NCBI RefSeq assembly: GCF_022230955.1
Contig: NZ_JAKKFI010000060.1
Coordinates: 96,696 to 160,695 of the forward strand
Source: Micromonospora cabrerizensis
GTDB taxonomy: Bacteria > Actinomycetota > Actinomycetes > Mycobacteriales > Micromonosporaceae
Direction: 5' to 3'
DNA length: 64,000 nucleotides
This document shows positions 8,924-18,194 of this stretch, piece by piece. The notes beneath the pieces are model-generated. The model saw nothing but the letters and a program-made list of their open reading frames with translations, did no database searches and was not told where the DNA came from. Within the stretch, counting starts at the first letter, position 1. Each line of letters starts with the position of its first letter. The position numbers and the translations under genes are program-made.

Positions 8924-8938
8924 TACCCCTGGGGGGTA
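8924..8938. promoter_or_regulatory. CsoR operator, site 1
   Basis: TACCCCTGGGGGGTA is a G-tract pseudo-palindrome of the CsoR type, flanked by A/T on both sides. It lies 16 bp upstream of the csoR start, a position suited to autorepression. Confidence 0.8.
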
Positions 8939-8962
8939 TGGTACGGTCGTCTTCGGGTGGGA

Positions 8963-8977
8963 TACCCCCACCGGGTA
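8963..8977. promoter_or_regulatory. CsoR operator, site 2
   Basis: TACCCCCACCGGGTA matches the same TACCC-N5-GGGTA pattern as site 1, 39 bp away, and lies 29 bp upstream of copZ. It probably controls the copZ-copA transcript. Confidence 0.72.
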
Positions 8978-9006
8978 CGGGTAATCGGTTCTGGGAGGCG
9001 TTCGCG

Positions 9007-9216
9007 ATGGTCAACACGACGTACCAGGTGCAGGGCATGACCTGTGGGCACTGCGTCAGCGCGGTGAGCGCCGAGGTCGGTGCGATCCCGGGCGTGCAGG
9101 ACGTCCAGGTCGACCTCGCTGCCGGCCGGGTCACCGTCAGCAGCGACCAGCCACTTGACCCGGGAGTCGTCCGGGCCGCCGTCGACGAGGCCGGTTACGA
9201 CCTCGTCGACGCGTGA
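9007..9216 (+). CDS. copZ: Copper chaperone CopZ (heavy-metal-associated domain protein)
   Basis: A 69-residue single HMA domain with the metal motif GMTCGHC near residue 10 and the beta-alpha-beta-beta-alpha-beta pattern of copper chaperones. It binds Cu(I) in the cytoplasm and hands it to the P-type ATPase encoded two genes downstream. The ATG at 9007 is preceded by GGGAGG at 8993, while the longer open frame upstream overlaps csoR on the other strand and is not credible. First gene of a three-gene copper operon. Confidence 0.95.
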   Translation: MVNTTYQVQGMTCGHCVSAVSAEVGAIPGVQDVQVDLAAGRVTVSSDQPLDPGVVRAAVDEAGYDLVDA

Positions 9217-9229
9217 TCGGGGGGCGGGC

Positions 9230-10186
9230 ATGCGCACCGTGACGAGACTGGCCGGGTTCGCCGTGGGCCTTGCGGCGGTGTTCGGCACGACGTACGGGAT
9301 CGGCCGGGTGGTCGACCGCGCCCCCGTGGTCGAGGGCCGGCACGACGGCGACGCCGCCCACGCGACGGGCGAGCACGACGAGGCGACCGACCGGCTCCCC
9401 GGCGGCCTGCTCGTCTCCGACCGGGGCTACACCCTCGAACACCTCGACGCCCCGGCCGACGAGTTCGCCTTCCGGATCGCCGGGCCGGACGGTCGCCCGG
9501 TGACCCGCTACGACGTGGCGCACGACAAGCGGATGCACCTGATCGTCGCCCGGCGGGACCTCTCCGGCTTCCGTCACGTGCACCCCGAGCTGGCCCCGGA
9601 CGGCACCTGGCGGGTCGACACCCCACTGGCCGGCGCCGGGCAGTGGCGGGCGTTCGCCGACTTCACCCCGACCGGGGGCGAGCCGCTGACCCTCGGTGTG
9701 GACGTGACCGTCCCCGGTGAACTGACCGAACGGCCGCTGCCCGCCCCCTCGACCAGCACCACGGTCGACGGCTACACGGTCACCCTGACCGGCTCGCCGC
9801 AGCCCGGCCGCACCTCACCGCTGACCCTGACGGTGAGCCGGGGCGGGCAGCCGGTCACCGACCTGGAGCCCTACCTGGGCGCGTACGGGCACCTGGTGGC
9901 CCTGCGCCGGGGTGACCTGGCGTACCTGCACGTGCACCCGGACGGGGTTCCCGGCGACGGGCGGACCCGGCCCGGCCCGGCGGTCACCTTCCTCGCCGAG
10001 GTGCCGTCGGCCGGCAGCTACCGGCTCTACCTCGACTTTCGGCACGGCGGGGCGGTGCACACCGCCGAGTTCACCGTCGTCGCCGGCACCCCAACGGTCG
10101 GCACCCCACCCACCGGGGGCGACCCGAGCGGACCCGCACCGACCGGGGGCGCCGACCACGGCACCCCCGGGCACGGGCACAACTGA
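9230..10186 (+). CDS. Exported His-rich protein of copper operon
   Basis: The 318-residue product starts with a hydrophobic signal/anchor (about residues 5-25), so it acts outside the membrane. Two beta-rich repeats follow, each with a conserved histidine cluster: FRHVHPELAPDG in the first and YLHVHPDGVPGDG in the second, and a HGGAVHTAEF strand. The tail is Gly/Pro-rich and ends DHGTPGHGHN. The gene lies between copZ and copA, 13 bp from each, so a periplasm-side copper-binding role is a fair inference. Proteins of this kind recur next to actinobacterial copper ATPases but I know no established function. Start ATG has GGGGGGCGGG in front. Confidence 0.8.
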   Translation: MRTVTRLAGFAVGLAAVFGTTYGIGRVVDRAPVVEGRHDGDAAHATGEHDEATDRLPGGLLVSDRGYTLEHLDAPADEFAFRIAGPDGRPVTRYDVAHDKRMHLIVARRDLSGFRHVHPELAPDGTWRVDTPLAGAGQWRAFADFTPTGGEPLTLGVDVTVPGELTERPLPAPSTSTTVDGYTVTLTGSPQPGRTSPLTLTVSRGGQPVTDLEPYLGAYGHLVALRRGDLAYLHVHPDGVPGDGRTRPGPAVTFLAEVPSAGSYRLYLDFRHGGAVHTAEFTVVAGTPTVGTPPTGGDPSGPAPTGGADHGTPGHGHN

Positions 10187-10198
10187 CGGGACCAGACG

Positions 10199-12451
<2,253 letters not shown>

Positions 12452-12461
12452 CGAGAGGAAT

Positions 12462-12487
12462 GGTTGGGCCGGTGACGGCGGGGGTAT
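12462..12487 (+). promoter_or_regulatory. Sigma-B-like stress promoter for csbD homologue
   Basis: GGTT at 12462 and GGGTAT at 12482 are separated by 16 bp, matching the GNNT-N14-16-GGGTAY pattern of actinobacterial sigma-B/sigma-H-type stress promoters. It lies 41 bp before the CsbD-family start codon. Confidence 0.6.
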
Positions 12488-12528
12488 TGCTGGTGTCGTA
12501 GCAGCGACGCTTGCAATGGAGGTTCGCA

Positions 12529-12702
12529 ATGGGTATGGATGACAAGATCAACAATGCCACCGAGGACGCGACCGGCAAGCTGAAGGAAGGCGCCGGTCGG
12601 GCCACCGACAACGAGCAGCTCGAGGCCGAGGGTCGCGCGGACCAGTCCACGGCCAAGCTCAAGCAGGCCGGCGAGAAGATCAAGGACGCCTTCAAGAGCT
12701 GA
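12529..12702 (+). CDS. CsbD family stress protein
   Basis: A 57-residue, highly charged, Lys/Glu/Ala-rich protein with the CsbD pattern MDDKINNATEDATGKLKEG and a DQSTAKLKQAGEKIKDAF tail. CsbD proteins are general-stress proteins of unknown mechanism, sigma-B dependent in Bacillus. The ATG at 12529 has TGGAGG 7 bp upstream. It is downstream of copA but has its own stress-type promoter, so it is probably a separate unit. A strong hairpin follows. Confidence 0.9.
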   Translation: MGMDDKINNATEDATGKLKEGAGRATDNEQLEAEGRADQSTAKLKQAGEKIKDAFKS

Positions 12703-12720
12703 CGTACGACGCACATCGCA

Positions 12721-12751
12721 CGCCGGGCCGGTGATCATCACCGGCCCGGCG
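12721..12751 (+). terminator. Perfect 14-bp hairpin terminator after csbD
   Basis: CGCCGGGCCGGTGA, a TCA loop and its exact complement, 18 bp after the CsbD stop. Confidence 0.88.
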
Positions 12752-12864
12752 TTCTGCGTGTCCGGCCCTCTTCGTGACCCTGAGATCCCCCTGATTCCGT
12801 TTCCGGGCCCCACCGCCGCACGCCTCTACCTGCTAACTTCCATTTGCACCTGCGAGGGAGGGTT

Positions 12865-13212
12865 ATGAGCAGCGCCCCACCGCCGGCCGGCGACGACCTG
12901 GTCCGTGTGCTGGCCACCCTGGCCAACCCGCACCGGCTGCGGGTCATCGCCGCGCTGACCCGCGAACGTGCGTACGTCAGCGGGCTGGCCCGGCAACTGG
13001 GCATCAGCCGGGCGCTGTTGCAGGTCCACCTACGGAAGCTGGCGGCGGCCGGGTTGGTCACCGCCAGCCTGGAGTTGTCGGAGGACGGGAAGGCCATGAA
13101 CTACTACGAGGTGACGCCGTTCGTGCTCACCCTCACCCCCGAGGTCATCGCGATCGCGGTCGAGACGCTGACCATGCCCGCCTCGGTCGAGCAGCCGGGA
13201 GCGGACCGATGA
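12865..13212 (+). CDS. ArsR/winged-helix transcriptional regulator
   Basis: The 115-residue protein has an ArsR-like winged helix: LVRVLATLANPHRLRVIAAL, then the recognition helix YVSGLARQLGISRALLQVHLRKL and a wing ending in MNYYEVTPF. No cysteine metal site is seen, so it may sense something other than metal. The ATG at 12865 has a very strong GAGGGAGG site. Its stop overlaps the start of the next gene by 4 bp (ATGA), which implies coupled translation with that small membrane protein. Confidence 0.83.
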   Translation: MSSAPPPAGDDLVRVLATLANPHRLRVIAALTRERAYVSGLARQLGISRALLQVHLRKLAAAGLVTASLELSEDGKAMNYYEVTPFVLTLTPEVIAIAVETLTMPASVEQPGADR

Positions 13213-13478
13213 GCGGACACGACTGGACCGAGGTGGTCGGCGCGATCGGCATCTTCGCCCTGATCATCAGCGTGTTCACGGTGAGCGTCGTCCAGCTGGC
13301 CAAGACCCGCCGGACCCGGCTCGAACTGGCCCGCGCGGACGACTACCGCCGGCTGGCCGAGACGGCGACGCAGGCCCAGGCCGAGAACGCCCGACTGCTC
13401 GCCGCGATGGACGGGCGGCTGGGCGGGATGGAAACCCGGATGACCACGCTCGAACGCGTCTTGCGCGAGGTCGAGTGA
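13209..13478 (+). CDS. Small membrane protein with coiled coil, coupled to the regulator
   Basis: The 89-residue product has one transmembrane helix (about residues 10-30) followed by a cytoplasmic charged coiled coil (about 35-88, repeated RLAETATQAQAENARL). It overlaps the ArsR-like gene by 4 bp. Such regulator-plus-membrane-coil pairs recur in actinomycetes; the second protein may tether or modulate the regulator, which is speculation. No known domain is recognised. Confidence 0.75.
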   Translation: MSGHDWTEVVGAIGIFALIISVFTVSVVQLAKTRRTRLELARADDYRRLAETATQAQAENARLLAAMDGRLGGMETRMTTLERVLREVE

Positions 13479-13497
13479 CCCGCTGAGGCGCAGGGCC

Positions 13498-13529
13498 CCG
13501 GGCCGCCGAGCGGCTACTCGACGGCCCGG
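13498..13529 (+). terminator. Hairpin terminator
   Basis: CCGGGCCG, one mismatch, CGAG, a six-base loop, CTCG, CGGCCCGG: a 12-bp imperfect stem 20 bp after the small membrane protein gene. Confidence 0.78.
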
Positions 13530-13545
13530 GTGGAAGCAGCATCAC

Positions 13546-13562
13546 CTCGCCCAGTGGGCGAG
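13546..13562 (+). promoter_or_regulatory. Short perfect hairpin in leader of secreted hydrolase
   Basis: CTCGCCC, AGT loop, GGGCGAG lies 41 bp before the hydrolase start, after the terminator. It may shape mRNA stability or translation of the leader. Confidence 0.4.
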
Positions 13563-13602
13563 CTTCACCGGTAACGCTCCTTCGAGGAGAGGACAGCACC
13601 TC

Positions 13603-15075
13603 ATGCTGCGCGTACGCAAATCCGCCGGGATCTGGGCGGTTGCCCTGGCCCTCACGGCCACCGGCCTGACCCCGGCGAGCCCCGCCGTCGCCCGACCACA
13701 GCCCGGTCCGACGATCGACTGGCGGCCCTGCGCCTCCGACGCCGACGCCGAGTGCGGCACCCTGTCGCTGCCGGTGGACTGGAACCAACCCCGAGGTGAG
13801 CGCTTCGACCTGGCGTTGGCGCGTCGGGCCGCCGACCGGACCACCCGCAAGGGTGCGCTGGTCTTCGGCCCGGGTGGGCCGGGCGACAGCGGGGTCGACC
13901 GGGTGGTGAACGGCAGCTCCCGGTTCAGTGCCGACCTGCGTGCCCGGTTCGACATCGTCAGCTTCGACCCACGCGGCACCGGCGGCAGCCACCCGGTGAT
14001 CTGCGCGCGGGACCTGCTCGCCCGGCAACCGCAGCTGATCGCCGACCAGGCCCAGTTCGACGCGACCCTGGCCGGCAACGCGCTGCTGCGCGCCGACTGC
14101 CGGGCCCGCACCGGAGCGCTCTACGACCACGTCGACACCACCAGCGCCGCCCGCGACCTGGACGCGGTCCGGGCCGCGCTCGGCGAGCGACAGCTGACCT
14201 TCCACGGCAGTTCGTACGGCACGCTGCTCGGGCAGCGGTACGCGGAGCTGTACCCGCACCGGGTCCGGGCCGTCGTGCTGGAGGCATCGATGGACCACAG
14301 CGCCGGCACCCGCGCCTTCCTCGACAGCCAGGCGGTCACCGCGGAGAACGCGTTCGACGAGTTCGTCGCCTGGTGTGACCGGTCCGCTACCTGCGGGCTC
14401 AACGGGCGGGACGTCCGGGCGATCTGGGTCGGGTTGCGCGCCCGGGCCGAGCGCGGCACCCTGACCGACCCGGACCGGGCCGGGGTCGTGCTGACCCCGT
14501 TCGAGTTGGCCCGGCTCACCCACAAGAAGTTCTACGACACGTGGCGGTGGCCGGGGCTGGCCGAATGGTTCGGCAGGATGGACGCCGCCGCCCCGCCGAC
14601 CGCCGTGCCCCCGGCCGACGCCACGGTGACGGCCGACGCCGTCGCGCCGTACCCCTTCGCGGTCTTCTGCCAGGACTGGAGCCTGCCCGTCCGCGACTAC
14701 CGGGAGTACGCCGCGCACGTGCGCCGGGCGGCCCTGCTCGCACCGGACCTGCGGTACCCGCCGGCCCTGTTCGCCCTCGTGACCTGCCTGGGCACTCCGA
14801 CGCCGGTCGCCAACCCGCAGCACCGACTGCGGGTCCGCACCGACGTGCCGCTGCTGCTCGCCGCCACCGTGCACGACCCGGCGAGCGGGTACGACTGGGC
14901 CCGCACGGTGACCCGGCAACTGGGCAGGCACGGCGCTCTGCTCACCTACCAGGGGTGGGGGCACGGCAGTTACACCAGCAGCCCCTGTGTGGAACGAGCC
15001 GTCGACGCCTACCTGATCGACCAGGTGGTGCCCGCCCGAGGTGCCACCTGCCCGGCCGTCGACCCCGACGTGTGA
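13603..15075 (+). CDS. Secreted alpha/beta hydrolase, tripeptidyl-aminopeptidase (TAP)-like
   Basis: The 490-residue secreted serine hydrolase resembles actinobacterial SlpD/SlpE and tripeptidyl aminopeptidases, which trim peptides outside the cell. A signal peptide covers about residues 1-28 (cleavage near PAVA). The oxyanion motif LVFGPGGPGDSGV, the nucleophile elbow GSSYGTLLGQRYAELYP (Ser near 204), and a C-terminal TAP-like domain with LLLAATVHDP and catalytic His in GWGHGSYTSSPCVERAV are visible. A GAGGAGAGGA ribosome site precedes the ATG. It stands alone between hairpins. Substrate specificity is inferred only from family. Confidence 0.9.
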   Translation: MLRVRKSAGIWAVALALTATGLTPASPAVARPQPGPTIDWRPCASDADAECGTLSLPVDWNQPRGERFDLALARRAADRTTRKGALVFGPGGPGDSGVDRVVNGSSRFSADLRARFDIVSFDPRGTGGSHPVICARDLLARQPQLIADQAQFDATLAGNALLRADCRARTGALYDHVDTTSAARDLDAVRAALGERQLTFHGSSYGTLLGQRYAELYPHRVRAVVLEASMDHSAGTRAFLDSQAVTAENAFDEFVAWCDRSATCGLNGRDVRAIWVGLRARAERGTLTDPDRAGVVLTPFELARLTHKKFYDTWRWPGLAEWFGRMDAAAPPTAVPPADATVTADAVAPYPFAVFCQDWSLPVRDYREYAAHVRRAALLAPDLRYPPALFALVTCLGTPTPVANPQHRLRVRTDVPLLLAATVHDPASGYDWARTVTRQLGRHGALLTYQGWGHGSYTSSPCVERAVDAYLIDQVVPARGATCPAVDPDV

Positions 15076-15082
15076 GCCCGCC

Positions 15083-15120
15083 GCCGGACGTCGGGTGGTC
15101 AGGTTCGCCCGACGGCCGGC
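15083..15120. terminator. Hairpin between convergent genes
   Basis: CGTCGGG and CCCGACG form a 7-bp stem with a 12-base loop, extended outward by five more pairs after one mismatch. It lies between the hydrolase stop and the convergent methyltransferase stop. Confidence 0.65.
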
Positions 15121-15130
15121 AGTGCCCTGC

Positions 15131-15763
15131 TCAGCGGCGTCGAGTGGCGCGGACGACGACGTCGTACAGCGGGACCTCCCGGCCGGGCACCGAGCGGCGG
15201 TGCTCCTCGGCGGTGACCGTCTCCCAGGTGGTGCTGTCCAGGCCGGCGGTGATGTCCGCGAGGGTGACCGATGCCTCCTCGGGCGGGTGGTGGCCGTGCC
15301 CGGCGGCCTGCGAGGTGTGCAGGTGCCCGACGATCAGCAGGCTGCCGCCCGGCGCCACCCACCGGGAGATGCGGTCGTAGAAGGCCAGGTGCGGCATCGC
15401 GGGGTGCGCGTAGTGCGTCGTCACCAGATCGAACCGCGTCCCCGGGGCCCAGGTCGTCAGGTCCGCCTCCACCCACCGCACGCGCTCGGCCACCCCGGCG
15501 CTCTCCGCGCGTCCGGCCGCGAGAGCGAGGGCCCCGGAGGCGATGTCGACCGCGGTGACCTGCCAGCCGTGGGAGGCGAGCCAGATAGCCTCCGTGCCGG
15601 TGCCGCACCCGGCGTCCAGCACCGTGCCCGGCGTCAGGCCGGCGGTCTCCCGGGCCAGGTACGGGTGCGGGGGAGCCGCGCCGACGGCACCGGGATGATC
15701 ATGCTGAACCTCGTGCCAGTGCCGATCCCAGTAGCCCTTGTCGAACTCGTGCTGCTCGGCCAT
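15131..15763 (-). CDS. Class I SAM-dependent methyltransferase
   Basis: The 210-residue cytoplasmic enzyme has the SAM-binding motif I VLDAGCGTGTEAIWLA near residue 50, an acidic end of strand 2 (VTAVDIASG), and motif WVEADLTTW. The N-terminus FDKGYWDRHWHE is typical of small-molecule methyltransferases of the type often paired with XRE-cupin regulators. It is divergent from exactly such a regulator; a palindrome lies between. GAAGGAG precedes the ATG. The substrate is not predictable from sequence. Confidence 0.88.
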   Translation of the reverse strand: MAEQHEFDKGYWDRHWHEVQHDHPGAVGAAPPHPYLARETAGLTPGTVLDAGCGTGTEAIWLASHGWQVTAVDIASGALALAAGRAESAGVAERVRWVEADLTTWAPGTRFDLVTTHYAHPAMPHLAFYDRISRWVAPGGSLLIVGHLHTSQAAGHGHHPPEEASVTLADITAGLDSTTWETVTAEEHRRSVPGREVPLYDVVVRATRRR

Positions 15764-15825
15764 CTGCCTGCTCCTTCGCGTCGGTAGCGACTGTGACCGA
15801 CCCGCCCACCCGTCCGCAAAGCATC

Positions 15826-15839
15826 TTGCCGAATGGCAA
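15826..15839. promoter_or_regulatory. Palindromic operator candidate for XRE-cupin regulator
   Basis: TTGCCGAATGGCAA is a perfect 5-bp inverted repeat around a GAAT core, A/T flanked. It lies 11 bp upstream of the regulator start and 62 bp from the divergent methyltransferase start, a position suited to control of both genes. Confidence 0.6.
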
Positions 15840-15849
15840 AATCGGGGAC

Positions 15850-16434
15850 ATGGACGAGCCGGACCGCACCCTCGACGCTGTCGGACCGAGACTGAAGCAC
15901 CTCCGGCTCCGCCGCGACATCACGCTCACCGACCTCGCCGCCGAGACCGGCATCTCCGCCAGCACCCTGTCCAGGCTCGAAGCCGGCCTGCGTCGCCCCA
16001 CGCTGGAGCAGCTCCTCCCGCTCGCCCGCGTCCACGGCGTGACGCTCGACGAGCTCGTCGGCGCGCCACCGACCGGCGATCCCCGCATCAACCTGCGCCC
16101 CATCACGTGCAGCGACGGATCGGTCATCCTGCCGCTGACCCGGCGGCCCGGGGGCATCCAGGCCTACAAGTACGTGCTCCCCGCCAGCGCCGACGACCGC
16201 GAACCCGACCTGCGCACCCACGAGGGATACGACTGGGTCTACGTCCTCAACGGCACGCTGCGGCTGGTGCTCGGCGAGCACAACCTCGTCCTCAGCCCCG
16301 GCGAGGCCGCCGAGTTCGACACCCGCACCCCGCACTGGTTCGGGGCCACCAGCTCCGGCCCCGTCGAGTTCCTCAGCCTGATCGGGAAACAGGGCGAACG
16401 CGCCCACGTCCGCGCCGCCCCGAAGGCCGACTGA
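15850..16434 (+). CDS. XRE-family regulator with C-terminal cupin sensor
   Basis: The 194-residue cytoplasmic regulator joins an XRE helix-turn-helix (about residues 10-65: LKHLRLRRDITLTDLAAETG, ISASTLSRLEAG) to a cupin barrel (about 115-185) with the metal-type pattern HEGYDWVYVLNGTLRLVLGEH and PHWFGA. Such regulators bind a small ligand in the cupin. The ATG at 15850 is preferred over a GTG-type start 57 bp upstream because the upstream choice crosses the palindrome. The divergent methyltransferase is the likely target. Confidence 0.9.
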   Translation: MDEPDRTLDAVGPRLKHLRLRRDITLTDLAAETGISASTLSRLEAGLRRPTLEQLLPLARVHGVTLDELVGAPPTGDPRINLRPITCSDGSVILPLTRRPGGIQAYKYVLPASADDREPDLRTHEGYDWVYVLNGTLRLVLGEHNLVLSPGEAAEFDTRTPHWFGATSSGPVEFLSLIGKQGERAHVRAAPKAD

Positions 16435-16440
16435 CCCAGG

Positions 16441-17694
16441 TCATCGCTGCCCGGCCAGTCGGCCGGCCCTCAGCTCCAGGTACCGCTGCTCGGGCAGGCT
16501 CGTGGTGCCGCGCGCCGCGGCCAGGTACGCCTCCCGCGCCGCCTCGGCGTCCCCGGCCATCTCCAGCAGGTGCGCCCGGACGGCGGCGAGCCGGTGGTGC
16601 CCGGCCGTGCGCTCGTCGGCGATCAGCGGTGTGAGCAGGGCGAGCCCCGCCCGTGGCCCGTCCACCATCGCCACCGCCACCGACTGGTTGAGCGTGATCA
16701 TCGGGTTCGGGGCGATCCGGGCCAGCAGCCGGTAGAGCGCGACGATCTGCCGCCAGTCCGTCTCCGCCGCCGTCGACGCCTCGGCGTGCACGGCGGCGAT
16801 CGCCGCCTGGAGCTGGTACGGACCCGGCGGCGACCAGGTCAACGCCTCGGTGATCAGCGCGATCCCCTCCGCGATGGCGGCCGCGTCCCATCGGGTGCGG
16901 TCCTGCTCGGCGAGGGGCACCAGGTCCCCGTCCGGGCCGAGCCGGGCCGCCCGGTGCGCGTCGGTGAGCAGCATGAGCGCCAACAGCCCGGCCACCTCGC
17001 CGTCGTCGGGCAGCAACCCGCGCAGGATGCGGGCCAGCCGGATCGCCTCGCCGGTCAGCTCGGCCCGGTGCAGGTCCGGGCCACTCGACGCGGTGTACCC
17101 CTCGTTGAAGATCAGATAGAGCACCCGGAGCACCGACCGCAGCCGCTCGTCCCGCTCCGCCGGATCGGGCATCGTGAACCGGGCCCCGGCGGCCTCGATC
17201 CGCTGCTTGGCCCGGCGGATCCGTTGACTCATCGTCGCCTCCGGCACCAGGTACGCCCGGGCGATCTGAGCCGTGCTGAGACCGCCGACCGCGCGCAGGG
17301 TGAGCGTCACCTGCGCCGGTCCGGTCAGCGCCGGGTGACAGCAGAGGAACAGCAGCGTGAGGGTGTCGTCCGCCGTCGGGACCGCCGGCTCCGCGTCGGC
17401 CGGCGGCGCCACCTGGGCGTACGCCGGCTCGCGCAGCGCCACCGCCACCTCGCGGTCCCGGCGGGCGCTCTCGCTGCGCCACTCGTCGGTGAGCCGCCGG
17501 GTGGCCACGGTGAGCAGCCAGGCGCGGGGGCTGTCCGGTACGCCCTGCCCGGGCCACTGTGTCGCGGCGGCCAGCAGCGCCTCCTGGACCGCGTCCTCGC
17601 ATCGGTCGAACTGGCCGTGCCGGCGGACCAGCAGGCCGAGGACCTGCGGCGCGAGGGTGCGCAGCAGATCCTCGACCGTCCGGTCCTCGGTCAC
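16441..17694 (-). CDS. ECF RNA polymerase sigma factor (ECF42-like, YCII-associated, C-terminal extension)
   Basis: The 417-residue protein begins with sigma region 2 (LVRRHGQFDRCEDAVQEALL, WLLTVATRRLTDEWR) and region 4 (TLRAVGGLSTAQIARAYLVPEATMSQRI). A long helical C-terminal extension of about 220 residues follows, with FNEGYTASSG and PNPMITLNQSVAVAM, typical of ECF42 sigma factors that sit next to YCII/DGPF proteins. No anti-sigma gene is present; the extension is thought to do the regulation. The GTG start at 17694 overlaps the YCII stop by 4 bp, so translation is coupled. Target promoters are unknown. Confidence 0.92.
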   Translation of the reverse strand: MTEDRTVEDLLRTLAPQVLGLLVRRHGQFDRCEDAVQEALLAAATQWPGQGVPDSPRAWLLTVATRRLTDEWRSESARRDREVAVALREPAYAQVAPPADAEPAVPTADDTLTLLFLCCHPALTGPAQVTLTLRAVGGLSTAQIARAYLVPEATMSQRIRRAKQRIEAAGARFTMPDPAERDERLRSVLRVLYLIFNEGYTASSGPDLHRAELTGEAIRLARILRGLLPDDGEVAGLLALMLLTDAHRAARLGPDGDLVPLAEQDRTRWDAAAIAEGIALITEALTWSPPGPYQLQAAIAAVHAEASTAAETDWRQIVALYRLLARIAPNPMITLNQSVAVAMVDGPRAGLALLTPLIADERTAGHHRLAAVRAHLLEMAGDAEAAREAYLAAARGTTSLPEQRYLELRAGRLAGQR

Positions 17695-18056
17695 ATCTCC
17701 GTCCCGGCCTGCTCCATCACCGGGCGGACCTCCATGGCGCCGCCGTAGCGGACGTCCGGCCAGCGGGCAGCGATCTCGGCGGCCCGCTGCGGGCTGTCGC
17801 ACTCGACGGTCAGGTAACCGGCGAACTGCTCCTTGCTCTCCATGAACGGACCGTCGACGACCTCGGTGCTGCCGTCGATCTGCCGGACCGTCAACGTCTG
17901 CGACGGGTTGGCCAACGCCTGCCCGTCGACCAGCTCGCCGGTCTCGGTCAGCTCCTTCATGATCGCGTCGACCTCGCCGAAGAGAGTGGTGCGGTCCTGC
18001 TCGGTCAGCCCCTCGGTGAAGCCGGGCCGGTTCCAGATCAGCAGCATGTACTTCAC
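17691..18056 (-). CDS. YCII/DGPF-domain protein
   Basis: A 121-residue YCII-related (DGPF) protein with the signature EVVDGPFMESKEQFAGY and an N-terminal KYMLLIW strand. Such proteins form dimeric alpha-beta barrels and are strongly associated with ECF42 sigma factors, often as a presumed sensor of oxidative or toxic compounds. The GTG start at 18056 has TGAGGAGC upstream; a longer frame adds nine residues without a better site. It is the first gene of the pair and overlaps the sigma gene. Confidence 0.9.
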   Translation of the reverse strand: MKYMLLIWNRPGFTEGLTEQDRTTLFGEVDAIMKELTETGELVDGQALANPSQTLTVRQIDGSTEVVDGPFMESKEQFAGYLTVECDSPQRAAEIAARWPDVRYGGAMEVRPVMEQAGTEM

Positions 18057-18194
18057 GGCGGTGCTCCTCAGCTCTGGTCGCACCCCCGGTCGGGGCGCGG
18101 CTCACCGAAGGGTCGGAGCCGACAACCCGTTCCCTACGGCGTACCGAAGAAAATCGCAGATAACCTCGCCGGTGGTGGTCCCACGCCGGTCGGA

